Source: Diprion similis (taxonomy: Eukaryota; Arthropoda; Insecta; Hymenoptera; Diprionidae). From it: a stretch of 64,000 nucleotides of DNA. The stretch spans positions 13,528,146 to 13,592,145 of the forward strand of contig NC_060118.1 in the NCBI RefSeq assembly GCF_021155765.1, in the 5' to 3' direction. A program made the translations under genes and the position numbers. Below are positions 12,101 through 25,000 of this stretch, one piece after another; within the stretch, counting starts at the first letter, position 1, and each line of letters opens with the position of its first letter. The notes under the pieces are model-generated. The model saw only the letters and a program-made list of their open reading frames with translations. It did not search any database and was not told where the DNA came from.

Positions 12101-15100
12101 ATTTTAACCTCCCAAGAAAAAAAAAATGTTTCTACGTAGCCATTTTTCATCCGGTGATATTGATCTTGGTCTCAATCGAAGCCGGTTTCTTTCACTCATC
12201 ACTGATTTGATTTTGGATCCGATCGGTCCAGCGACTCGCAAGGTCTTGGAATAGAAAGAAAGTTGGACAAGTTAAAATTCCATTTGCTGCTTTTCTATCG
12301 GCTCAAAATGCATCCGAGCGGGAAGCTTATGGCTGGTTCATCAAGGTCAGTCGAATCAGCAACCCGTTTTATTTCGACAAACCTCAGGGTCCAGAGGGAG
12401 GCTTGGAATTCGCTTGGCGAACGGACTGCTCGCGAGTATACGTGAGTCGGCAAAGGTAGTCGAGAGAGAGAGAGAGAGACTCGCTACCCGCGGCACATGG
12501 TATTATAACCAACACACCAGAAGAGCTCGCTACTCGTAAGTTCGTGGAATTTGACCTCTGCACTCGGGCTGAATTTTTGATAACGATGTGCCTTTGATAG
12601 TGGCTGGTTCAACAGTGCCGAGTTGTGCAAGATGTGCACTCAACCGTATACACGCCCCTCGTATACATATATCTAGTATAATAGTTCCGTCGAGAGATCA
12701 CACGCGTGTCTATAATCGACCCTGCCGACTTGTTGCACCATCCTCTCGCTTCAATGCACCATCTTTCTCCGCCGCTATCTACATATTGCAAAGCGTAAGC
12801 GATTTTCACGATTTTGTGTAACTCGCGCTCTGGAACGTAACGACGCACTGGTCAAGTTTTATGGATATTTTACTACTGATTCGCAAGAGGGAACGAGTGT
12901 AGGGTATGCCGTTAAACCAGCAGATGGAACGACAAAGAATCCACAAGCAGGGCTCTTTTACTGGGTGAAAAGACATTGGTCAATGGGAGACACTGTGTAC
13001 CAGTAATTTAGTTCAGCGTTAAGCCAGTTCTATGTTTGTTTGAATTACTTTGAGATATCGAAAGATCTAGAATCGAGAAAATGCCGCGGGGTTATGGTAC
13101 CTACTTTATATAGTTTTCTCTGGATCATTTTTGACACCGTCGTCGTAGCGGCAGCAGTTCGACGTCTGGTATTGAATTTGATAGAAATCGGATACGCGTT
13201 GAAGCTGACGCCGGAGTTGGAGTGATAGTTGGTCGCGGATGGTGAAACTGCGTCTCCCTAAAAATACACACCATGAAGCATCGCAGACAGAGAGAAGTTT
13301 TGACTCGTCCCATAATGGGTACATGCACGGCATTGCGCAACTGCACCGGCATTACGTAGACGGTACACAGAGCTATAATAAACGGCTGTAAATGTGTACC
13401 AGCATCGAGTGATAGTTGGTTGGATACCAAATGATCAAACAACTCAACCGCGTGCTGTATGCCACTCTACCACGTTATGCTCCAGAGGCAGATTTGCGTG
13501 TCTGTGTGTGTTCGTGCAATTATGCATCGCTACGACGAGGCGACTCGAACCTTCGGTCAAGGATCGACGAATCTCATTCACCTAGTTATTATCACATATT
13601 ATAAGCTTTCAATTTTCGACACTTTCGGTTCCAAGCCCGCGGCCTGCCTTTCACCGTCGAATAATATGTAATGGAATTTCCGGACGTAGTTTTTTCCTAT
13701 CGATTTTTTTGATAGCGTCATGCAGTGGACGGGGCTTCGAACCGAAAGGCGTAAAGGTCTACCAGAGTGGTCACACACTTGGAAAACCTGGAATAACTGG
13801 AATTGTCTCTGGGGGATTTCTGATTTTTTTCATGGGAATTAGGAATGATTTTTCCAAATGACAAGTTTACTTTTCTTCGTCGAGAAACAGCTATTTATGT
13901 GGCATGCCTGTAAACCGCCTGTTTTTTTGGCAAAGATAAAGATTTCAGGAACTTATCCGGGCCAAAAAACGGTTTACGGGCATGACACATACAATATTTT
14001 TTACGGTATGAGCATTGAAAAGCAAAACGAAGAGTGAGGTTATGTCGCGATCTGTTCGACGAAGCTACTTTATTCGCCAGTTTGGGATGCGCACTTCGAA
14101 CTGCGCATAAAAACTGCGGAATAAAGACTTTATTCCGCAAATTTTTTCGCTGCCGTATAAAGCGTCACTTTACGGAACGAAAATTACCACAAAAAGTGGA
14201 CTTTTCAATGCCCGTACCGTAAAAACAAATTTTTCCTCAATTCAATTTGAATTTTAATCGAATATAGAGGTAAGCTGAATTATTTAGGCATTAGTAACTT
14301 ACTAGAACTGCTAAAATGTCAGGGGAAGCTAGGTATTAGACCCTGTAAACCTGGAATGTCATGAAATTTATTTCCCAAAAATTTTAGTCCACCCCGTTTA
14401 CATATAGACAGAGAGAACCGCCGCACCCGGTGATCGCGGGAACTCGGTTTGGGTAAAATAGTTGATAAATACCGGAAACGTTCAATTCCGTAAACAAGCA
14501 TCCCCCGCTCCCTTCGCGTTCCGCGCGTAGTATAAAAACCGTTTCTCGTTTCCTGTTGACCGTCGGCCTTGCGTTACCCAGTGGCACCCTGACGTAATCC
14601 GCAGCATTAGATCTGGGGTGACGTGAATTAACGTGCAACACTGCCGCGGGGAGAAAATTCCGCGAATGTTAACCGTGGACGCGTTTATCAGGTCGTACAC
14701 GTAAAGAATGTCGCCGTGACCAATAATTATTTCTCTCGATGATGCTATCTCCTGGTTTACCCCACTGTCTCGAAATAGGGCAAAATGGCTTATTTCATAC
14801 ATATTTACACAGAACGAAAGAAAGAGAGAGAGTCGAGAAAAACCGCGGCTGGCCGACGACGACGGTCCATCGAAAAGTCGATGATGTCACGAAAGGATAC
14901 GCGGGACTAATTATATCGCGGGCGTGGACTCGGAGGCTGGATCCGAGTGGATCACGTCATCGGTTCGCCTAGATCCAGCGAAATACGAACGCCGTTTAGA
15001 TTCCTCGGAGGGTCTCTAAGCCCCTTGCCCCTCGTGCCGTTTGTTTATCCAACTACCGTCAGCTAGACCCAATTTCCAGTCCCCCTCGTTTTCCGGATTC

Positions 15101-18100
15101 GCGTTGTCACTTACATCCATAACACACATTTAATTAACGGATCTTATCGCGACGCGGTTTATATCCGTCAACTTTTATTCCCGCGTAGGTATATGTACCT
15201 CGTACACCTTTTCCATCCCAAGACACGAAGGTGGATAATTTTCGACTGTACGCGCATCTAAGGTGCAGAGAGAGAGAGAGAGAGAGAGAGCTGCGTCTCC
15301 CACGCGCCTTTGCCGGAGATAAAATATCCTCCTCGTAGCAGCAGAGGAACAGCAGGGTGAGATCTTATCGCGGCCGGATATTGACACGGTGCGGTTTTTC
15401 ACCCGGCTGCGGCCTGCCGTACGTGGCACATCTGACGACTGCATGCGGCCCGAATACTCTCGCGCGCTCCTTGAATAGCCTGCATTATACTACTAATTTC
15501 TCTGGTATCATTTACGGGTAGGTGGTTCGGCAGACGTTCCATCATCCAGTTACGCTACGCTCATCTCCGCGTTGTATGCAGGGACTCTCTGCAGACGCTT
15601 GTCCGCGATAAATTACCCCTCGTTTATTCCGTAATAACTATACTCGACGTCCACGTGCGTGAGAAATCTGCGGTTAAACATACCCGCTGCGACGGGGGGA
15701 AACCTCGTTAAACCTCCTTCAATAATAAATAATATCCGTATATTACACCTCGGTCTGCGTTAAATAAACCGGAATTTTCATCCAGCTCAAACGCTTTTCA
15801 AACCCAGGTGCAACATTTTTCTATACTAAATCATACACCGTCAAGAGTCTTATTTATTTCAAGAAAAAGTAGAAAAGTTCTGAGATAAAAACAGTCTTCT
15901 TTTCGGAACTAAAATTTACACCTACAGTAGAGAAATAAAAAAAAAAGAAAGAAAAAAAATAATTGGTGCAAGAAACTCTTAAATTCGATCCAAACCTACA
16001 AACAACCGGATTTCGGGAATTGGGGAATCGAAAGGGGGAAAAAAGAAAGGTTATACCGAAGAAACGACACTTGTATTTTCAAATTTTTTTTTTTGTCTCT
16101 TATTTTTCTTTTATTTCTCTCTCATCTATCGAATCACCCATAGCTACAGATACCCTGGACGTAGGATAGGCGTGCAGACGTACCCTCCTATAAATAAATC
16201 GACGCGCGCGTGCTGCGGCTGTTCACCATGGCGACTCGACTAGCTCTCCTAGTCCCGTCGTCCCATTATCCGGTGTACAAAAATACAATCCGTACTTGAC
16301 TCTCTCCGGAGTCCCTTGCATCCCAGCAAGAACGAGCCGTGCAGCCACTGGAGGAGTAGGTATATAGGTGTTCTCTGTTTGCTCGTTGCAATGCAGCTGC
16401 AGGGTCGACGCCGTTTCCGACGGCTTACAACGCGTGCAATAACTCAGTTCGTGTACACACTGCACGAACCGTCGCAGTTTGCTTTACTGTACTCTACCTA
16501 CCTCGTCGCCGAGGAAGAATCGTCCGATTGTTGATCGTAGTAAGCGACTCAACCTGGCCTGCAGCACCTGTACCTTCCTCTACAAATTGTGCAGGTAGCT
16601 TAACGTGTACTCGAGGATACGATAAGCGGCCCTTCCAGCCCCCGAAGATCAACTCCGAGGCGCTGCATGGCTGCAGCTTCTTACCCTCTGCCTCCGTTAT
16701 CACGTCTCAACCGCAAGACTCGAGTAGACCCTGGCACTGACTGTTTTTTTGTAGAATTGTTTGCTCATGGTCGCCTCGACTGGATGATCCGAACCTGCAC
16801 CTGCAACCTGTCTGCCTCTTGCTGTGATAAAACTCGCCAAACATCCTCCGGCGACGAAGAAGGACTCGCGATTTGTTCTAAGTCGGCGAATCTGTGCAGA
16901 GTAGATTGTCTCGATCTAGTAGACAAGGAAGGATAAGATTGTTGGGTGTCACGGACATTCCGAATGAAGAGAAATTTTGTTCAGACGTTTAACTTGTCAT
17001 TCTCAGTTCTACAATTAACTAATATCTTAGCTTAGAAATGGTCTACGTCATACTTCGATACTAATGATACCTAATCGCAACCGTAATGCTTGTTGCAGTT
17101 TCCGGGTGTACAGAAACCCATCAATTTTATCTTCCCTGTACGCAACAACGGTCAAGAGCACTTCCACTAGTGGACAAGACAAAGAATAACACATGACTTT
17201 GTGAAAAAATATTTCATTCAATTCTTGGGTCTTCTCAAGTTGGCCATCCGTGATCTAGCAGACCGAACCACGTTATCGAAGCGAAGCTGTATTACTGGTT
17301 GAAAAGTGATCACGGGAGTGCTTTTTCCTCTTTTGCACAATCCCTTGACCCTCGCATGCCAGCACGAGATACCCCTTATACGGCGCTCGACTCGCTTCGC
17401 GATATAAAGTTGAATCCATCCACCTGTCGTCGGACGACCACCGAGCATCGACGAGAGCGATTTCCTCGTATGACCGCGATCGTTGACCTGCAGGGAGGAC
17501 GGGTAACGGCTGTGCCCTATCGTCACGATCTCCTAGAGCTCGGTCGGCGCTTCGCGCGTCATTCCTAGGCGTAGAGTTAGGCGAGTTTGCACGTCATGGG
17601 TAACGGTCGCCCCAAAATATGCCCCATTTATGGCCAACGGTCTGGCTCAGGGTGCGGAACTCGTACATGGCTAATGGGTTATACGCCCGCGCAGTAATTA
17701 ACGGCGGGCGCCTAACGAACTGCGTATTTATTCGACGCGTCGGACAATTTCGTCCGGTTTACTGTGCGTAAATATTACACACGTACTTGAGAATTTTTAC
17801 AAATTCGCGGAGGATCGTCGCAGGACGGTCATGAATGCCGGGGCCGTTGAACCGATGCCAGCGGCATTCCGTCGACGGCCCGTCGTCACCGCGTCGTCGC
17901 CGACGTATCTCTGCACGTTCCTACGCATCTCGGATCACGGCCCTTTACACCATAGGATTGAAATTTCACTTCCGTCTTACGTCTAATTCGGGTAACGCGA
18001 CGAACCCGCGCGACGACGACGGAATGCAAGCCTATTTATTATAACGTAACGCGGAGCTATGGAATCCACCCGTAACGTTTTACTCCGAGTTTCTCGGACC

Positions 18101-18969
18101 TCTTCCGAGGTTGCGTCTTACACACATCGTAAATCGGTATACACGCATTGAGCCGGATTTGCGAGGAATTCTTGCCGTCGTCTCTCTTCTCTCGCTGATC
18201 GTACAGCTCTTGTATTTTTTCCGTCGTGACTCAACCGCCTGACACAAGCAATTCACGTATATACTACGCACATTACTTTACACGCGTTACACGGTATATA
18301 CAGGTTTCAGGTTTTCTTTCGTAAAAAATATAATTTCGTACGAGTAATTTTCCACTGATCCCGTGGACGTGCGGTAAACAGCGTTTCGTTTTCTCTCTGT
18401 ATACTATGCATGTATCCGACTCGGCGACTTTCAAAAAGAAAAGTATGCGCACCTCGATTTCATTTTTACGTAACGACCCCTGGGGAAATGACTTGACACC
18501 GTTCTCGGATCTTCGAACCGAATAGTTTTTCCGAGGATCGGTGCGTGCAAGGCAGACGAAAAGACGGGGATTCGGGCTGGGCTGCAGCACTCGACGGTGT
18601 GACCCAGTCCGTATTTAGACGCTTCCACGCCCAACCTCCGATCCCGAAAGCCTTGGTGCCCGCAGACTGGAGGGTACAGAGAGCTTAATTCTGGGTAATG
18701 ATCGTTGACCCAGTCATGACTCGGCGAGTCGGTCACTGTGACTTTTCACCGCGTGCCGTACATGCACTCAAGATGCACGCGGGCGTTGGGCACATCGCGC
18801 ATCACACATCACACATCACACATCACACGCCGCGGGCGTCACTCCTGATACCAGATTACGTGTGGTGTAATATGTATAGTGAAACGTAAGCGATATACGA
18901 GTAAATAAGATCCGCCCATTACGTCCATCGGCGTCGAACGTGAAGGCGAGCTAGAGGAACACTCTTCCC

Positions 18970-19005
<36 letters not shown>

Positions 19006-22000
19006 ACCGAATCTCTATGGTTGCGTAATGATCTCCGTTGCTGTTTAGTTTCAATCGCCAAGTTTACGCGGTCTACACCTTGCGGCGATCCGCCTCGAGC
19101 CACATGCGTGGCCATAAGCCCCATGCACATCGATTTATCTATTCATCTGTCCGTCCATCTATCGCTCTTTTCTCTTCAAGCTAATAATAGCTTCACTCTG
19201 TTCGCGCCGCGACTCGCTGATCCCAACCGTTTTATATTTTCGTGCCTGCACCCCGAAGATGATGCGGTATCTTAATTCCCCGCATACCACATCCACCCTC
19301 CATACGAACCTCGGCTAAGACGGTAAAGTAAGACCGTCTTCAAGCGGCCTTGATACTGAAAATTTTCATCGCGTGGTCAAGGACGCCGGAGACCGTTACG
19401 TCGAGGAGGAAGAAGAGCCAAGACGATGTTCGGTAATTGGTGTTTTATTGGGAGAACTAGGTCTGATCGCGAGACGAGATATGATGTGTTATTGTATTAA
19501 GTGCAATGAGCGGTCGCTGCGAATCAATGAAGAAGATTACACATCGTATACGCGGATGGATGGATGGATGGATGGATGGATGGATGGATATACATACATA
19601 TGAAACATCGAGCGTCTCACGGACGAAGGAGTCGACCACTGGAGAAAATCGTTCGGACAGTCTTCGGACACACATACATGCACGCGTGTGACGTGCGCGT
19701 GGGTGTAGACACGTCTACGTGTAGGTAATGGGGCAGGGCTGGGCAGGGCAGGACAACTCAGGGAAGGGCAAAGCAGACGCCACAGCCGTCAACCTATTTT
19801 CGTACGTATTACCGCATCGACGCCCCGGTCTATCCGCGCTCGTTTTATGCGCGTATTCGTGCATGCATACACATAGTAGTATGCCTGTATACATAATACT
19901 TGCAGGGGGTGTACATCCACCGTCGATATTCGATACACGAGCTATCGGCAACGTCGGTTTTAACAAAAATATTTGCCCCGATTATTTTCATTTTTTTTTT
20001 TTTTTTTTCACAAGAAACTTGAAATAATCGACTTTTTTCACAGCTGTACAAAACAAAAACAACAGCATATTTGTGTTCTTTCGCAATCACCGTAGTTACA
20101 TGGTTTTTTGTTTTTTGTTTCACTTTCTGGCTCTTATTTATTTGTTTATTATTATTTTTTATTTTTTTTTTTCTTGTACTGCATGTTCGTTTCTTTCGAA
20201 AGATATTTTTGGTAGACTGAAAAAGAGATAGAATTCTTGTTGATTTAACATGATAAATATTTGAATGTACGCTAACACGCGGTTGCAAAATCGTTTGGTC
20301 AGATACATGCGTGGCCGAGAAATGATGGTATAATGTGTAGGTATATATAGACCCGCATCACATTCGGGAATGGATTATCCACACATGTATCTATGTATAT
20401 ATATATATATATATATATATTAGTTTCGTAGATCTACGCCGAAGTATTATTCACCACGTCCCAGATACCGTATATTAGGCAGGCACGCTGCTGTTGATTT
20501 GATATTTTCGCGCGCTTCACAAGACGGTGTTATACCTACACGTTAGAGGCCGCAATATTGCTGCAGCGATCTAGCAAGCGTTGTTATCAATACAAGGAAG
20601 AGTTGGGCCACGTGATTTCGTACGCGTAGTTTATTCTTTCAATCGTTATACGCAATGTGTTTCGAAATCGAAGATATACCTAACCGATGCTTTTGTGTAC
20701 AATAGTCAAAGCTGCAGCGGCAGTGTGTGGCTGTATAAATATTCAAGTGTATATATAATGTACACAGCCCTACATCGCGCTTGACGCAGATCGCATTCGC
20801 ACGATGGCAGATAGGTAGGCAGGTGATAATTGGCCAAGACCCGATAACGAAAGTAATCAGCGAATGGCTCCTCCTCCTCCCCCTCCCTCTCCTCGATCCA
20901 TGCCACAGCATAAGGCATAGATAGGGTGTGCCCGAGTCGAAATTTAGCGCCTACATTTGATTCTACGTACCAAGATTCGTACGAACCTACTTTGCAAGAA
21001 ACTGAACCTAGCAATCATATGTTGACCCTCTGAGTCCTAAAAATTTAAGTACCAAACCCTATTTCCACGCTTTCGGTAGACGATTCAACCTGTTTTCACG
21101 CTATTCAATCTACACCTCCTCCATTGGAACTATCGTTACAGCGACATTCAAGTGTTCAATAATATTCATTTAAGTTCACTTAACGTTCTCACGAATACAA
21201 AAACCCTTTTAACTGATTGAATACACAGAAAATACGATTAAACGCATCTGTAAACCAATTTCTATTTGTTGGAATTTTATATTTATTCCATAGGTTTTAA
21301 TTGTGTTTTTTGTATTCCTATCGTAATCAATCAGAATCGATGGACCTTTATCAGCGGGTTTGGATTTTGAGCGATGAAGGAAGGTTTCGAGCAATCAGGT
21401 TCAACCCTATAACCTCTGAATGGTTAAAGGTGGTTCTAAACATCCCCTACTCTGAGCCAAAACTTGGTAAATCACTAAATTTCTGACATTTTTAAATTAA
21501 ATCATTCAAATTAGAGTCTGATATTCCATTGAAACAGGAACTACTTTACTATCTTCAAGCCCTACGTAGGAGCTTCTATAAAACAGACGCTAAACATCGA
21601 CTCTAGTACTTATTGTTGTGCCGAGGCAAGTAGATTTTGACGGCGCGTGTCGTACCACGTTTTCTCACGTATATGATACGCGTAACGCACAATTGCGTGG
21701 CTATGTATGCACGCGTAGATGTTGGTGGCGTGTATATATGTCGCAGGGCATAGCGCAGCGCTTAGCGCAGCTATTCCAGCCATGGCACAAACCTTTTGTG
21801 ACCCGGTTGAGAACAAGCGGCTGCGTAACGCGCCAGCACCCGCACTCATGATCATACACGCACAAGTGTTTTTACCGATGTGTGTAAACGCGCTGCGTAG
21901 TCAAAAGCGTTTGTATGCGCACTAAGAGATGTCCGTGTTATAATGTATACGGTATACCAGAGTGCGTGACCACACGCGTATTTAACACGTATAATACCTA

Positions 22001-25000
22001 TACTACGAATACTCGCAACGGGAATCAATGGGGCGAACCTCGTGCCATTAACCAACTCGAGGAAATATGCTGTTGGAGGTTGCGTCATCTCGTTGAAACA
22101 AAGTCTTCACAGTTCGAGATGCGTTATGGAACCGAGGATAGGGGTGGCTTTCGCTATTCGGCATGTAATGAGAACCATTCGCGTTTCAATGCGGCCTAAT
22201 CCTGTTCAAGTATAAAGATCGGGTACAACTCAGGCATAATTAATTATGATAATATAGTAACGGTTTGATTATCTTCGATGTATTGTAGATATACCAGACT
22301 TGATATAATTTATTCAGTTCATAACGATACTTCTTCTTCGACGTGGACGTAGAGTTACTCGACACCTCTAAATGTCTGCCTACCGCAGCCACGCCTCGCG
22401 CCGCTGCGTTATAGGTCAGCACGTTTTATAAGTTGGCAGGGAACAGGTGTTTATATGTAGTAGAGCCTACATATATCTACACATATTTTGGTACAGCGCC
22501 AAATTCTCATCTCTGAAAATTACAATAGGATCTATAAGTGACGAATGCAAAAATGCACGACTCGTTGTCGGGGAACGTTAAGCTCGAAGAAACCCGTTTC
22601 CGTATAAGTATGACTCAACTCTGACTTAACTATACACGCAATCATCTTCTCTCGGCGATATATTCTCCATCGACAGCGACGCTCAAGGACTAATTGCGAT
22701 CACCATTGCCTTCCAATATTTTAACGCTCCGATGACACTATCAGGGAGATACAGTTGAGTCAGCAGAAACAGGTCCCCACGGGCTTTGGAAAAAATCATC
22801 AAGACATTGACCGTGCACAGAGTACGCCTTGCATAAACTATATAACGATACCAGACACGAAAAATGAGTTGGTTAATGGGTGCCGGGTCCGCGGTGACAT
22901 CAGATTACAAGTTTGGTCGCGGAAGATCGCGTCATTCCAAGGGGACTTTTTTGGTCGTGTGTCGGGCAGCTTGGCGGGTGTGGGGCACACATGAGCTGTT
23001 ATGTTTTCGCGATGACTTCATCGTCCGCGAAATGCAGGCGCGGGCACAGCCGATTCCGAATCTGATTCCGATTCCAATTTCATTCTCCTGCGCTTTTACC
23101 CCGACATGCACGTTCCTCGACGTTGGAGCTTCTTCGCCTTGAGATCGGCTCGACCTTGCCACCTTGGACCCAAAGGGCACTGGGTCCGACGTGCGCTTCG
23201 CCACCCTCTTCATCAGCGTCAACCAGCTGGCAATTGGACAAAACTGGAAGGCGTTCCGGGTCACGGATTCCAGGGGGGCGACAGCATATGCTAGAATCAT
23301 GAGGCGAACGAACGCTTCGAGCATATGCTCGATCTGGACCCACCTTTAGGGGTGCAGGCCGCACGCGCCAGACGGCCATGTTAACCCAGATCCAACCCCC
23401 TGTTACTCCGATAATCGTACACCAGTCGTGTTGGAATCCGAGCAAATCGAACTGGACTACTTGAGGACTTTGAGCTCGTACGGAACTTGCAGAAAAATGA
23501 ACTCTGGCAAAAATACTTTTCTAAGGACAATATTTTCACTGCTTTTCACGTCTTTCGACTTGTCAGCTCGATCATGGAGTCGTTATCGTTGAGGGGTTAT
23601 TCCTAGCTGCCGAGAGTCCGGAAAAAGCGATTTTTCAAAGATTTTTCACGAAAAGTCATTTCAATTTATTAATTTAAAAATTTATATACATATTAGGGTA
23701 ACATTGAACTTCATTCTGATATTTTTTATTTGTAAAAATAATGATTTTCAAAGCTGCTATAACCGATCTCCGGGAGAACCTTTAAAAAAAGGCGTCTTGC
23801 TGTGAGCAAGATATCTCTGCACTGGATCAATCGAAGTGAAAAATAAAAATAGATTCAGTTAATATAAGGTATTATCTGGTCTTTAATCGAAGGAATAAGG
23901 ATACAAAGAAAATCGATTTTTTCAAAAATTCTGACTAGGCATAACCCCTTGGCGACAACTCAGTCTAGAGTTCTGCGAGCTGCCGAAGGTGTTCAGACTC
24001 AAAGATGCTAGGTGTAGCCGAGAACGCGGTCACCTCCTCATCCGGTACGAGCCGGGGCAACTTGATACGCACCCTTGGCATCGCGCGACCTTATTCTTAT
24101 ATGCCACCGTATCTATAATAAACGAGGCGATGAAAGGGGCCGAAGAGTGTTATTAGAAAGAAAGCTTGATCTTTGTACGTCTCTTTGGTGGTAGCAAATC
24201 AGTGATGCAAGGAATGATCACACTCTGCTTCTCCCGTAGATACACAGAGTATTATAAAGCCGCAGAATTACGTGAGTGGAATCGATTAATCACGCGATCC
24301 CCTTCCCACGTATGTATTGGGATGGTCGTACATACGACACGTAGTCCAATAAACATGTCGCGCGAATCTTTCCGCATTGATAACCAGTGACGCTACATCG
24401 TCATCTCTTTTTTTCGTAACCAACGACTCATTGTAATCATATACGGTTAGTCGGTGGACACTGCATATGTAGATACAAGAATAAATTATGATCTAAAGCC
24501 GAGTCACCGCCTGATGTGGGTACGCCTCTGAGTTTCATTGCGAAATTTCATCACTCACTGCCAAAATTATCTCACTGTGATTCTTCTACTTCTACATATC
24601 GTGCGATTTTTGTTTGTATACGAAACTTGCGATTATTATTAACAAGTCAAAAATACATACATTCAAATAGATTCATAGAATCAGCTGCCATCATGATTAT
24701 ACACCTAAAATTTTTCAGCGTTCGAATTTTCATCAAGTTAGACTAACGGCGAGATTTTTTTACACTCCAAACAAACTACGGAACGTCTTATCGAGCAGGT
24801 TGTTGAATTTATGTACTAGGACACCCTTTCATGTACCCAACTATATACATGCCCAGCTATATAGACCTTCGCAATCACGTCCGCGCCCTACGGCACGTAG
24901 GTACCTAAATTAGCACAGAGAGGCTCCACGAACGTGTCTGTCTGTCCACTCGAGTGGGTGGCGATGGGCCGGAGGGGTGGAGAATGGATGGAAGTTTGCT

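Noticed and set aside
13221-13420. Direct repeat of GAGTGATAGTTGG (13221 and 13408) as long terminal repeats
   Set aside because: Only about 13 bp are shared, and the sequences diverge at once on both sides.
22932-23445. Minus-strand frames of 121-130 codons as a transposon gag fragment
   Set aside because: No zinc knuckle, protease or polymerase motif, and no terminal repeats could be found. A decayed element remains possible but is unsupported.
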